From positions 4,340,001 through 4,404,000 of the forward strand of contig NZ_CP011868.1 in NCBI RefSeq assembly GCF_001294645.1: DNA of 64,000 nucleotides. The letters are read 5' to 3'. Both the position numbers and the translations under genes were made by a program. The number at the start of each line of letters is the position of its first letter. Within the stretch, counting starts at the first letter, position 1. The notes under the pieces are model-generated. The model was given only the letters and a program-made list of their open reading frames with translations, was not told where the DNA came from and ran no database searches. Source of the stretch: Pseudonocardia sp. HH130629-09 (GTDB taxonomy: Bacteria; Actinomycetota; Actinomycetes; Mycobacteriales; Pseudonocardiaceae). Of the stretch, positions 8,162-16,225 are shown in pieces.

Positions 8162-11100
8162 CTATGCCTCGACGGCCGCCGTCGGCACTCCCGCGACGAG
8201 GTCGTGCAGCGCGCGGGCGTCGAGCAGGTCCGCCGGGCGCAGGGTGACGCCCTCGCGGACGTAGTGGAACGCCGCCCGCACCCGGTCGGGCTCGACGTCC
8301 TGCAGCGCCGCCCACGCCAGCCGGTACGCGGCCAGCTGCACCCCGACCGCCTGCCTGCGGTCCTCGGCGGGCAGGCCGCCGGTCTTCCAGTCCACGACCG
8401 TCCAGCCCCCGTCGGGGTCGGCGAACACCGCGTCCATCCGGCCCCGCACGGCGACCCCGGCCAGCACGGTCTCGAACGACACCTCGACCTCGACCGGCCG
8501 GCGGTCCGCCCACTCCGACGCCTCGAACGCCGCCTGCAGCTCGGCGAGCTCGGTCGCGTCGGCCTCCGAGGACACCGACTCGTCGGCGGCGCCGGGCAGC
8601 TCGTCGATGTCCAGCAGGCGTTCCGCACCGAAGCGCTGCTCCAGCAAGGCGTGGAAGGCGGTGCCGCGGCGGGCGTGCGGGTTGGGCGGCATCGGCACCG
8701 GACGGCGCAGGCGGACGGCGAGCGCGTCCGGGTCGTCGGCGAGCTCGACGAGCCGGCTCACCGACAGCCGCCCGGGTAGCGACACCGTGGGCCGCTGGGC
8801 GGCCGCGGCCCGCTCCGCGAGCAGGACGTCGACGTCGGCGGCCCAGCCCTCGGGGTCCACCTCCGCGTCGACCACGCCGGCCCCGGACTCCGGGTCGGGT
8901 GCCGGGGGCAGCTCGAGTGCGAGCTGGTCGGTCTGCGCGGCGCGGCGCGGCCGCTTCGGGCGCCGGGCGCGCAGCGCGGCGCGGATCAGCTCGGCCCCGG
9001 AGCGCACGTCGTCGGCGCGGTCGCCGAACGGGTCCGGCGGCCACTGCGCGGTCCGTTCGACGCCGAGCGCCGGGTTGCCGGCGTCGACCTCGGGCGGGGG
9101 TGCCCACTGTTCCAGCACGCCGACCTCGGAGCCGCCGGGGCCCTCCAGGATCTCGGCGAGCTCGGTCAGGAACACCGACGGCTCCTTCGGCCGCTCCCCC
9201 GTCGCGGGCCAGCGGTGCCCGGACACCAGCAGCACCCGTTCGGACCGGGTGAGCGCGACGTAGAACAGCCGGCGCTCCTCGGCGAGGCGGCGCTCGTCGA
9301 GGGCGTCGTCGTGGTCGTCGAGCGCGGTCTCGACCTGCTTGCGGTCGGCGCCCGGGGGCGGCAGGTGCAGACCGGGCAGGTCGTCGGCGTCGCCGCGCAG
9401 CGGCACCGGCAGCGCGGCCGGGTCCTTCAGCCAGGACCCGGACATCTTGCGACCGGGGAAGACCTGGGAGACCAGGTGCGGGACGGCGACGACCTCCCAC
9501 TCCAGCCCCTTGGCCGCGTGCACGGTCAGGATCTGCACCCGGTCCGGGGCGACCTCCACCTCGCCGGGGGTCAGGCCCTCCTCCGCCTGCTCGGCGGTCT
9601 CCAGGTAGTCGAGCAGGCCCGGGAGCGACGGCACGTCCGCGCCGGCGGCGAAGTCGGCGACGACGTCGGCGAACGCGTCGAGGTGTGCGCGGCCGGTGGG
9701 GCCGGGACGGGCCGCCGTCTCGACGTCGAGGAGCAGGGTCCGCTCCACATCGGCGACCAGGTCGGTCAGCGGGGCAGCGGTGCGGGCGCGCAGCTGGGCG
9801 AGCTCGCGGCCGATGCGCCGGATCCGGTCGAACCCGGCCGGGGAGTAGCGCTCCGGGCCGCCCGGGTCGTCGAGTGCGTCGACGAGACCGGCCTGCTCGG
9901 CCTGCTCACCGGGCAGCGCCCCCAGCGCCAGGTCGGCGGCCGAGGCCGGCCCGGGGCGCGCCGGGCGGTGCGGGACGAGCTCGCGGGCGCGCTGCCACAG
10001 CGCGGCCAGGTCGGCGATCCCGAGCCGCCACCGGGGCCCGGTCAGCAGCCGTACGGCGGCCGGTCCGGCGAGCGGGTCGGACACCACACGCAGCGCGGAG
10101 ACGAGGTCGCGGACCTCGGGGGTGGACAGCAGCCCCCCGAGCCCGACGACCTCCACCGGGACCCGCCGGTCGCGCAGCGCGGCGGCCAGCGCGTCCATGT
10201 CGGAGCGGCGCCGGACCAGCACCGCGGCGGTGGGCGGGGTGCCGTCGGCGTGGCCGGCGTGCCAGAGCTCGGCGATGCCGTCGGCGGTCCAGGCGACCTC
10301 TTCCGCGACGGCGGGCAGCAGGGCGGCCCGCACGTCGCCGGGGCCCGCACCGTCGAGCGGGCGCAGCTCCCCCACCCGGACGGTGCCGGGCGCGGTCCGC
10401 AGCGGCTCGGAGACCCGGTTGGCCAGCACGAGCACCTCGGCCGGGTTCCGGAAGCTGGTGAGCAGGCCGTGCACGGGGGCGGGGTCGCCGCCCGCGGCGG
10501 GGAAGTCGGTGCGGAAGCGCGCCAGGTTCCCGGCACTCGCGCCGCGCCAGCCGTAGATCGACTGGCAGGGGTCGCCGACCGCGGTGACCGAGCGGTACTC
10601 CGGGTCGTCGCCGGGCTCCGGGGCGAGCCCCGGTGGCACGCCGAACAGCGCGCGGAGCAGCACCCGCTGGGCGTGCCCGGTGTCCTGGTACTCGTCGAGC
10701 AGCACGGCCCGATACTGGGCACGCTCGATCCGACCGACCTCCGGGTCGGCCTCGGCGATGCGGGCCGCGAGGGCCATCTGGTCGGCGAAGTCCATGGCCT
10801 GTTCGGCCTGCTTGCGCCGGGCGAACTCCTCGACCAGCGGCAGCAGCTCGCAACGCATCCGCTGCGCGGCGATGCGGGCCTTGTACCCGGCCGAGGGTTC
10901 GGCGCGCTGCCGCTTACCGGGCTGGGCGTGCTGCAGCACCGGCAGCATCCGCTCGGCGAGGCGCCGCACCTGGTCCGGCTCGACGAGGTGCTCCCCCAGC
11001 TCCCCGGCAAGGGAGAGCAGGTAGCCGGTGACGGTCGCAGGTACCCGGTCGATCTCCAGGTCCGCGGCCCAGGTGGAGACGACGCGGTGGGCCAGCTGCC

Positions 11101-11563
11101 AGGCCGCGGTCGGGCCGAGCAGCCGGGCGGCGGGCTCGGCGGGCAGCCGCAGCGCGTGCTCGCCGACCAGGCGCCCGGCGTAGGCGTGGTAGGTGGCGAC
11201 GGTCGGCTCGCCCGCCAGCAGCGCGGCGCGCCGGGCGCCCGACGGGTCCAGGTCGTCGAGCAGTCGGGCCCCGGCGAGGCGGCGCAGCCGGGACCGGACG
11301 CGGGTGCCCAGCTGCTGCGCGGCCTTGCGCGTGAAGGTCAGCCCGAGGACCTGCTCGGGCAGCACCCGGCCGGTCGCGACGAGCCAGACGACGCGGGCCG
11401 CCATCGTCTCGGTCTTGCCGGCCCCCGCCCCGGCGACGACGAGCGCGGGCCCGGCGGGCGCGGCGATGACCGCGGCCTGCTCCTCGGTCGGTGGGTGCAG
11501 ACCGAGCGCGCGTGCCAGCTCGGCGGGGGTGGGGTCCACGGGGACCGTTCTACCCGGCCCCAC
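8162..11563 (-). CDS. adnB: AdnB-like ATP-dependent helicase-nuclease (UvrD motor + PD-(D/E)XK nuclease)
   Basis: The 1133-residue subunit of the actinobacterial AdnAB motor-nuclease resects double-strand breaks. The N-terminal UvrD-type motor shows PTEEQAAVIAAPAGP (Q motif), VAGAGAGKTETMAARV (Walker A), LLDEYQDTGHAQ (DEYQD Walker B), AVGDPCQSIYGWRGA (motif III), TVHAAKGLEWEVVAVP (motif V) and YVALTRSERVLLV (motif VI). The C-terminal RecB-like nuclease has RGMDAVF-type GRMDAVFADPDGGWTVVDWKTG and QLAAYRLAW. GTG 11539 (VDPTPAELAR) is an alternative start. In mycobacteria adnA directly precedes adnB; here GH16, serS, an LLM gene and a PAP2 remnant lie between them. The assignment to AdnB rather than AdnA rests on the intact DEYQD motor and the absence of the cysteine cluster. 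Confidence 0.88.
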   Translation of the reverse strand: MGPGRTVPVDPTPAELARALGLHPPTEEQAAVIAAPAGPALVVAGAGAGKTETMAARVVWLVATGRVLPEQVLGLTFTRKAAQQLGTRVRSRLRRLAGARLLDDLDPSGARRAALLAGEPTVATYHAYAGRLVGEHALRLPAEPAARLLGPTAAWQLAHRVVSTWAADLEIDRVPATVTGYLLSLAGELGEHLVEPDQVRRLAERMLPVLQHAQPGKRQRAEPSAGYKARIAAQRMRCELLPLVEEFARRKQAEQAMDFADQMALAARIAEADPEVGRIERAQYRAVLLDEYQDTGHAQRVLLRALFGVPPGLAPEPGDDPEYRSVTAVGDPCQSIYGWRGASAGNLARFRTDFPAAGGDPAPVHGLLTSFRNPAEVLVLANRVSEPLRTAPGTVRVGELRPLDGAGPGDVRAALLPAVAEEVAWTADGIAELWHAGHADGTPPTAAVLVRRRSDMDALAAALRDRRVPVEVVGLGGLLSTPEVRDLVSALRVVSDPLAGPAAVRLLTGPRWRLGIADLAALWQRARELVPHRPARPGPASAADLALGALPGEQAEQAGLVDALDDPGGPERYSPAGFDRIRRIGRELAQLRARTAAPLTDLVADVERTLLLDVETAARPGPTGRAHLDAFADVVADFAAGADVPSLPGLLDYLETAEQAEEGLTPGEVEVAPDRVQILTVHAAKGLEWEVVAVPHLVSQVFPGRKMSGSWLKDPAALPVPLRGDADDLPGLHLPPPGADRKQVETALDDHDDALDERRLAEERRLFYVALTRSERVLLVSGHRWPATGERPKEPSVFLTELAEILEGPGGSEVGVLEQWAPPPEVDAGNPALGVERTAQWPPDPFGDRADDVRSGAELIRAALRARRPKRPRRAAQTDQLALELPPAPDPESGAGVVDAEVDPEGWAADVDVLLAERAAAAQRPTVSLPGRLSVSRLVELADDPDALAVRLRRPVPMPPNPHARRGTAFHALLEQRFGAERLLDIDELPGAADESVSSEADATELAELQAAFEASEWADRRPVEVEVSFETVLAGVAVRGRMDAVFADPDGGWTVVDWKTGGLPAEDRRQAVGVQLAAYRLAWAALQDVEPDRVRAAFHYVREGVTLRPADLLDARALHDLVAGVPTAAVEA

Positions 11564-11611
11564 CGACAGCGGTGCCCGGCCCCCGCCGTCGTCCCGGTTC
11601 GGTCTCGGGCG

Positions 11612-13225
11612 CTACCCGGCGTCGTCGACGGGTGCGAACACGCGGGCCCAGTCGACCTGCAGCCGCACCTCGTCGGGGGTGGACGCGTCCGGAGCGGGGA
11701 TCCACCCGGAGGCCGGGCCCTGGTCGAGCTGGACGGCCAGGTGCATCGGAGTGGTGGGGATCGCGCGGCGGTCGGTGACCTCCCACTTCTTCACCCCGTC
11801 GACGTACCAGGTGATCCGGTCGGGCAGCCAGTCCAGCGCGAAGGTGTGCCACTGGGTGAAGTCGCCGGGGCTGGCGGTCGACAGGATGTGGTTCTGCGCG
11901 CCGTAGTGGACGAAGGCGGTGGCCGCGTGCCGGTCGCCGAACGGGATCTCCATCATGTCGAGCTCCCCGTCGTCGGGGAACCGCTCGGAGTCCGGCCAGA
12001 GCAGGATCGCGGGGCTGTACCCGGTGCCGACGTCGGTGCGCGCGCGGAACTCCCAGCGGCCGTAGAGCTGTCCGTCGTGCATCGCGACGCCGCCGGAGAC
12101 ACCGCCGCCCGCGGCCCGGGGGCGAGCGGTGACGGTGAGCAGGCCGTCGCCGACGCCGACCGCGGACGGGCGGCGCAGGCCGTTGCCGAACCCGCCGGGC
12201 GAGTTGTAGACGGTCCAGGTGGAGCGGTCGACGCGGGAGCCGTCGAACTCGTCGCCGCCGACCTGACGCCACTGCTGCGGCGGAGGTGGGGGCGGCGGGG
12301 GCGGCAGCTGGTTGTCCAGCGCGGACGTCGCCGGGTCGGCACCGGCCGTGCCGTCCGGCGGGACGAGCACGGTCCAGGTCAGCCCGGCGGCGGTGACGAG
12401 CACCAGCGCCATCGCCCCGGCGCCGTGCGCGATCCGGCGGCGCAGGCCGGTGACGGCGCGGTCCGGGCGTCCGGCTCTGTCGGGGGGCCCGGCTCGGTCC
12501 GGGCGTCCGGCCCGGGCCGCGGTGGCTCGGGCTCCGCGTTCGGTGGGGCGGAGGCGGGACGTGGTGGTGATCGGCTCCGGGGCTGCGGGAACCCGTGCCA
12601 TCGAGGTCCGCAGCACGGGGGGCGACGCCGGTGGAGTCGGCGCCGACGCTGTGGGGATCTGCGCTGTAGGGATCTGCGCGGCGGGGATCTGCGCGGCGGG
12701 AGTCGGCTCGGCAGAGGTCCGCGCCGGGATCGGCCTGGCTGCGGTGCCACCGATCTCAGACGTGGCTGCGGTGGGCGGCCGGGGCCCGCGGCGCGGACCG
12801 GGCACGGCGTCCGGGGCGAGGTGCCTGCCCGTCGACCGGCGCGCGGCGACGGCGCGGGTCTCCACGGTGCGCTCCGCTCCGTCCCCGACGCTCGCGGCCG
12901 CGACGGTGCCGTCGGCGCGGACGGGCCCGCGGGCCCGCGGCACCGGGGACACGGGCCGCGGTACGGCGTCCCGGGCGGCGGCGGACGGCCCGCGGGTCGC
13001 CTCGACAATCTCGGCGCCGGAGGTCACGACCGCGCGGCGCGCCCGGGCCCGTCGTCCGGTCGGCCACGGCTCGGGAGACGGATCGGGGAACGGCACAGCG
13101 GACGACCGACGGACGTCGGGCCCGAGGGGGCGCCCACCACCGACGGCGGTGTGCTGCGACGTGTCCGGGCGTTCCCCGCCCCGCGACACACCACTCCCCG
13201 GTTTCTCCACGCAAGCAGGACGCAC
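11612..13225 (-). CDS. Membrane-anchored glycoside hydrolase family 16 protein
   Basis: The open frame is 537 residues from a GTG at 13225; the true start within the low-complexity N-terminus is uncertain (GTG 13210 and ATG 12602 are options). A Pro/Arg/Ala-rich, probably cytosolic N-terminal half carries short repeats (PAAQI/PTAQI and GRPDRA units). One membrane helix (AMALVLVTAAGLTWTVLV) and a polyproline spacer then lead to an extracellular GH16 domain. This has FDGSRVDRSTWTVYNSP, YGRWEFRARTDVGTGYSPAILLWP and the catalytic motif GELDMMEIPFG (E-L-D-x-x-E), where the two glutamates act as nucleophile and acid/base. The substrate is probably a beta-1,3/1,4-glucan, but this is not readable. 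It lies 48 bp upstream of adnB on the same strand. Confidence 0.85.
   Translation of the reverse strand: MRPACVEKPGSGVSRGGERPDTSQHTAVGGGRPLGPDVRRSSAVPFPDPSPEPWPTGRRARARRAVVTSGAEIVEATRGPSAAARDAVPRPVSPVPRARGPVRADGTVAAASVGDGAERTVETRAVAARRSTGRHLAPDAVPGPRRGPRPPTAATSEIGGTAARPIPARTSAEPTPAAQIPAAQIPTAQIPTASAPTPPASPPVLRTSMARVPAAPEPITTTSRLRPTERGARATAARAGRPDRAGPPDRAGRPDRAVTGLRRRIAHGAGAMALVLVTAAGLTWTVLVPPDGTAGADPATSALDNQLPPPPPPPPPQQWRQVGGDEFDGSRVDRSTWTVYNSPGGFGNGLRRPSAVGVGDGLLTVTARPRAAGGGVSGGVAMHDGQLYGRWEFRARTDVGTGYSPAILLWPDSERFPDDGELDMMEIPFGDRHAATAFVHYGAQNHILSTASPGDFTQWHTFALDWLPDRITWYVDGVKKWEVTDRRAIPTTPMHLAVQLDQGPASGWIPAPDASTPDEVRLQVDWARVFAPVDDAG
12465..12520. repeat. Imperfect direct repeats encoding (G)RPDRA units
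   Basis: Units of the form tccgggcgtccggc...gcccggctcggtccgggcgtccggcccg recur in the N-terminal region of the GH16 gene, giving the peptide repeats GRPDRAGPPDRAGRPDRAV. They resemble slipped-strand expansion. Confidence 0.6.
12655..12710. repeat. 15-bp tandem repeat encoding AQIP(A/T)
   Basis: Three to four near-identical 15-bp units (GGGATCTGCGCxGxx) give PAAQIPAAQIPTAQIPTA on the minus strand, inside the Pro-rich segment of the GH16 protein. The unit length is a multiple of three, so copy number can change without a frameshift. Confidence 0.7.
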
Positions 13226-13287
13226 GGGACCCCGTTCGGTTGCTCCGTCAGGAGGTCGCGCGCGTCACCCCGTCTGCGGTACGGCGA

Positions 13288-14538
13288 TCAGACCGGCGGG
13301 GTGCCGACCGTGGCGGGGGCGCCGTGGGCCCGCAGCACCTCCGGCACGGTGACCGTCCCGTTCGCGTCCTGGAAGTTCTCCATGATCGCGAGCATGGCGC
13401 GGGCGGTGGCGCCGGTCCCGTTGAGCGTGTGCACGTTCTCGGTCGGCGCACCGGCCCCGCGGCGGAACCGGACGTTCAGGCGTCGCGCCTGGTAGTCGGT
13501 GGTGTTCGAGCACGAGGTGATCTCGCGGTAGCGCTCCTGGACCGGGAACCAGGCCTCGATGTCGTACTTCTTCGCGGCCGGGTTGCCGAGGTCGCCGACG
13601 GCGATGTTCTGCACCCGGTACGGCAGCCCCAGCTCCTGCACGATCGACTCCTCGTGGGCGAGCAGCTCCTCGTGCACGTCCCGGGAGTTCTCCGGCAGGC
13701 AGTAGACGTACATCTCGACCTTGTCGAACTGGTGCACCCGGAACATGCCCTTGGTGTCCTTGCCCGCGGCGCCCGCCTCACGGCGGAAGTTCGTCGAGAA
13801 CGCGACGTAGCGGGCGGGGAGCATGTCGAGGTCGACGATCTCGTCCATGTGGATCCCGGCGAGCGCGACCTCGGAGGTTCCGGTGAGGTAGAGGCCGTCC
13901 TTCTCCAGCTCGTAGAGGTTCGACGCCTCGGTCGGCAGGAAGCCGGTGCCGTACATCGCCCGCTCGTTCGCCAGGACCGGGCCGAGCACCGGGACGAATC
14001 CCTCGCCGGCGAGCTTGTCCATGACGTAGCGGAACAGGGCCATCTCGAGCCGCGCGACGTCCCCGAACCGGTAGGCGAACCGTGAGCCCGACAGCCGCGC
14101 ACCGCGTGCCATGTCGACCCGGCCGGTCGACGAGGCCAGGTCCAGGTGGTCGCGCGGGGTGAAGTCGAAGACCGGCGGCTCGCCCCAGGTGCGGACGGTG
14201 ACCGCGTCCTCCTCCGCCATGCCGTCGGCGGCGGTCGGGTCGGGCAGGTTCGGGATGCGGGCGAGGAGCTCGGAGCGCTCGACGTCGGCGGCGGCAAGCT
14301 CGTCCTCGGCGGCGCGCAGCTCCTCCTTCTCCAGCTTGAACCGCTCGACCTGCTCCGGGGTCGGCCTGCCCTTGGGGCGCTGCTTGGCCGCGGCGCGCAG
14401 GCTGCCGACGCGGTCGGTGGCCCCGCGCCAGCGGGCGTCGACCTCCAGCAGGGCGTCGAAGTCCGCGGACGCGCCGCGACGGGACAGCGCCGTGCGGAAG
14501 GAGTCCGGGTCCTGCCGGGCCGCCTTGAGGTCGATCAC
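13288..14538 (-). CDS. serS: Seryl-tRNA synthetase
   Basis: The 416-residue class II synthetase charges tRNA-Ser. It has an N-terminal antiparallel coiled-coil arm (about 25-105) that contacts the long variable arm of tRNA-Ser, then the catalytic core with TGTSEVALAG, motif 2 (FSTNFRREAGAAGKDTKGMFRVHQFDKVEMY in part) and motif 3 (LNGTGATARAMLAIMENFQ). Serine-binding TSE and the EITSCSNTTDYQARRLNVRFR segment are present. The length is normal for the family. It lies between the GH16 and LLM genes, and thus between the two adn genes, which is not its usual neighbourhood. No T-box leader was recognised in the 113 bp upstream. Confidence 0.97.
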   Translation of the reverse strand: MIDLKAARQDPDSFRTALSRRGASADFDALLEVDARWRGATDRVGSLRAAAKQRPKGRPTPEQVERFKLEKEELRAAEDELAAADVERSELLARIPNLPDPTAADGMAEEDAVTVRTWGEPPVFDFTPRDHLDLASSTGRVDMARGARLSGSRFAYRFGDVARLEMALFRYVMDKLAGEGFVPVLGPVLANERAMYGTGFLPTEASNLYELEKDGLYLTGTSEVALAGIHMDEIVDLDMLPARYVAFSTNFRREAGAAGKDTKGMFRVHQFDKVEMYVYCLPENSRDVHEELLAHEESIVQELGLPYRVQNIAVGDLGNPAAKKYDIEAWFPVQERYREITSCSNTTDYQARRLNVRFRRGAGAPTENVHTLNGTGATARAMLAIMENFQDANGTVTVPEVLRAHGAPATVGTPPV

Positions 14539-14651
14539 TGCTGTTCCAGCCTCTCGATCACGTTCGCAAGCACGGTGCGCACTGCGCGCGGTGCGCGGGT
14601 CGTCATCGTAGGACCGGGAATGATCCGGCCTGCGCGGCGGTAGTAGCAGAC

Positions 14652-15500
14652 ATGACTGTCTCCCTCGGCCGGTACGGCGTCGCGCGGCACGAGACCGGGT
14701 TGTCCCCCGGGCTCGCCGCCGAGATCGAGACGCTCGGGTTCACCGCGGTCTGGATCGGCGGCTCCCCTCCCGGGGACCTCGCCCTGGCCGAGTCACTGCT
14801 GGACGCGACGACGGCGCTCGCGGTGGCCACCGGCATCGTGAACATCTGGGCAACCCCCGCCGACGAGGCCGCGGAGTCCTACCACCGCATCGAGAAGAGG
14901 CACCCGGGCCGCTTCCTGCTCGGGATCGGCGTCGGGCACCCGGAGGCAGTCGGCGACTACACCCGCCCCTACGCTGCGCTGGTCGCCTACGTGGACCGGC
15001 TCGACGAGCTCGGCGTCCCGGTGGAGGGTCGCGCACTCGCGGCGCTGGGACCGAAGATGCTGGACCTGGCCCGCGACCGGTCCGCCGGGACGCACCCGTA
15101 CCTGACCACTCCCGAGCACACCCGCGCCACGCGCGAGCGCTACGGCGCCGAGGGGCTGATCGCGCCGCAGCACAACGTGGTGCTCGACGACGACCCGGAG
15201 GCCGCACGGGCCCTGGGGCGTCCGGCCGTCGAGGAGCCCTACCTCAGGCTGGTCAACTACCGCAACAACCTCAGGCGGCTCGGCTGGGCCGAGTCCGACC
15301 TGGACGAGGGCGGCAGCGACGCCCTGATCGACGCACTCGTCGCGCACGGCACGCCGGAGCAGGTCGCGGCCCGCCTGAACGAGCACCTCGACGCCGGCGC
15401 CGACCACGTCTGCGCCCAGGTGATCACCCCCGGGATGGCGGAGCCGGAGGGCGACCTGCGACGGCTGGCGAGCGCCCTGGGGCTCGCCAGCGCGGGCTAA
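14652..15500 (+). CDS. LLM-class F420-dependent oxidoreductase
   Basis: The 282-residue luciferase-like TIM-barrel protein belongs to the actinobacterial TIGR03620-type group of probable F420-dependent enzymes. Visible features are ETLGFTAVWIGGSPPGDLALAESLLDATTA at the N-terminus, VATGIVNIWATP, the barrel motif RFLLGIGVGHPE, LAALGPKMLDLARDRSAGTHPYLTTPEHT and the C-terminal GTPEQVAARLNEHLDAGADHVCAQVI. Members use reduced coenzyme F420 for hydride transfer to unknown substrates. It is divergent from serS with 113 bp between them and is followed closely by the PAP2 remnant. Confidence 0.9.
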   Translation: MTVSLGRYGVARHETGLSPGLAAEIETLGFTAVWIGGSPPGDLALAESLLDATTALAVATGIVNIWATPADEAAESYHRIEKRHPGRFLLGIGVGHPEAVGDYTRPYAALVAYVDRLDELGVPVEGRALAALGPKMLDLARDRSAGTHPYLTTPEHTRATRERYGAEGLIAPQHNVVLDDDPEAARALGRPAVEEPYLRLVNYRNNLRRLGWAESDLDEGGSDALIDALVAHGTPEQVAARLNEHLDAGADHVCAQVITPGMAEPEGDLRRLASALGLASAG

Positions 15501-15510
15501 CCTGGGCCAG

Positions 15511-16177
15511 GTGCCCCACTCCCGACGACCCGTCCCTGCTGGGACCGTTGCGACGGCCGGCGCCACTGATCGTGGCGGCGGCCGTCGCCGTCTTCGCGGT
15601 CCTGGCCTACCGCGGCGACGCGACCGCCGGGCGGATCGACCGGGACGCCGACGCCGTGGTGGACGGCTGGGACACCGCTCGGGCTCGCTGCTCGCGGACG
15701 CGGTCACCTTCGGCTCCCCGCCGACGGTCGTGCTGTTCGCGCTGCTGCTCGCCGGGCTGGTCCTTTAACTGCGACGACCGCGGCTGGCCGTGCTGGCCGT
15801 CGTCGGCCCCGGCCTGACCGGCATCGCGACGACGGTGCTCAAACCACCGATCGGGCGCACCATCGGGCACCGCCACCGCGGACGGCTACGCATTCCCCTC
15901 CGGTCACACCGGCGGTGCGGTCTCGATCGGGCTCGTCGTCGCCCTGCTGCTGGTGGGGCTGCTGCCGGTGGCCCGCACCGGACCTGCCGTCGCCACCCTG
16001 GCCGCGGCGGCGCTGCTGGCCGGAGGCACCGTCGGCGCGGGCATGGTGCGACTCGGGGCGCACTACGCCACCGACACCGTCGGCGGGTTCTGCGCAGCGG
16101 TCGCGCTCGGGCTGGGTGCGGCGCTGGTCATCGACCGCGTCGCCGATCGCCGGGCCCGACCGGCGCGCGTGACCTGA
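15511..16177 (+). pseudogene. PAP2-family phosphatase, broken by frameshifts and a stop
   Basis: Fragments of one PAP2 (type 2 phosphatidic acid phosphatase) protein are spread over two frames. DDPSLLGPLRRPAPLIVAAAVAVFAVLAY and DADAVVDGW are in one frame; SGSLLADAVTFGSPPTVVLFALLLAGLVL is in the next and ends at a TAA (15766-15768). After that stop the same frame resumes with VVGPGLTGIATTVLKPPIGRT (motif 1). The first frame returns from about 15869 with YAFPSGHTGGAVSIGLV (motif 2) and MVRLGAHYATDTVGGF (motif 3), continuing to 16177. All three catalytic motifs (K-x6-R, PSGH, R-x3-H-x3-D) survive in order. At least two frameshifts (about 15670 and 15865) and one in-frame stop separate them, so it is either a decaying gene or a badly sequenced one. 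Confidence 0.85.
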
Positions 16178-16180
16178 CCA

Positions 16181-16219
16181 CCGGCCCTGACGGACGGGGC
16201 GTCCGCTCGGTGGGGCCGG
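16181..16219. terminator. Hairpin between PAP2 remnant and adnA
   Basis: CCGGCCC (16181-16187) pairs with GGGCCGG (16213-16219), enclosing GGACG-GGG-CGTCC (16192-16204). It lies between convergent reading frames and could serve both. Confidence 0.55.
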
Positions 16220-16225
16220 GCCCGC

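Noticed and set aside
12655..12710. Possible CRISPR-like repeat array
   Set aside because: Units are 15 bp, contiguous, without unique spacers, in frame and inside a protein-coding Pro-rich region.
9215..13495. Very long plus-strand open frame of about 1,400 codons
   Set aside because: It runs antisense to adnB and the GH16 gene; GC-rich third positions suppress stops on the other strand. The composition is Arg/Gly/Pro/Val with no domain.
14539..14651. T-box or other riboswitch upstream of serS
   Set aside because: The 113-bp region contains no recognisable T-box sequence or stem series; it is a plain divergent promoter region.
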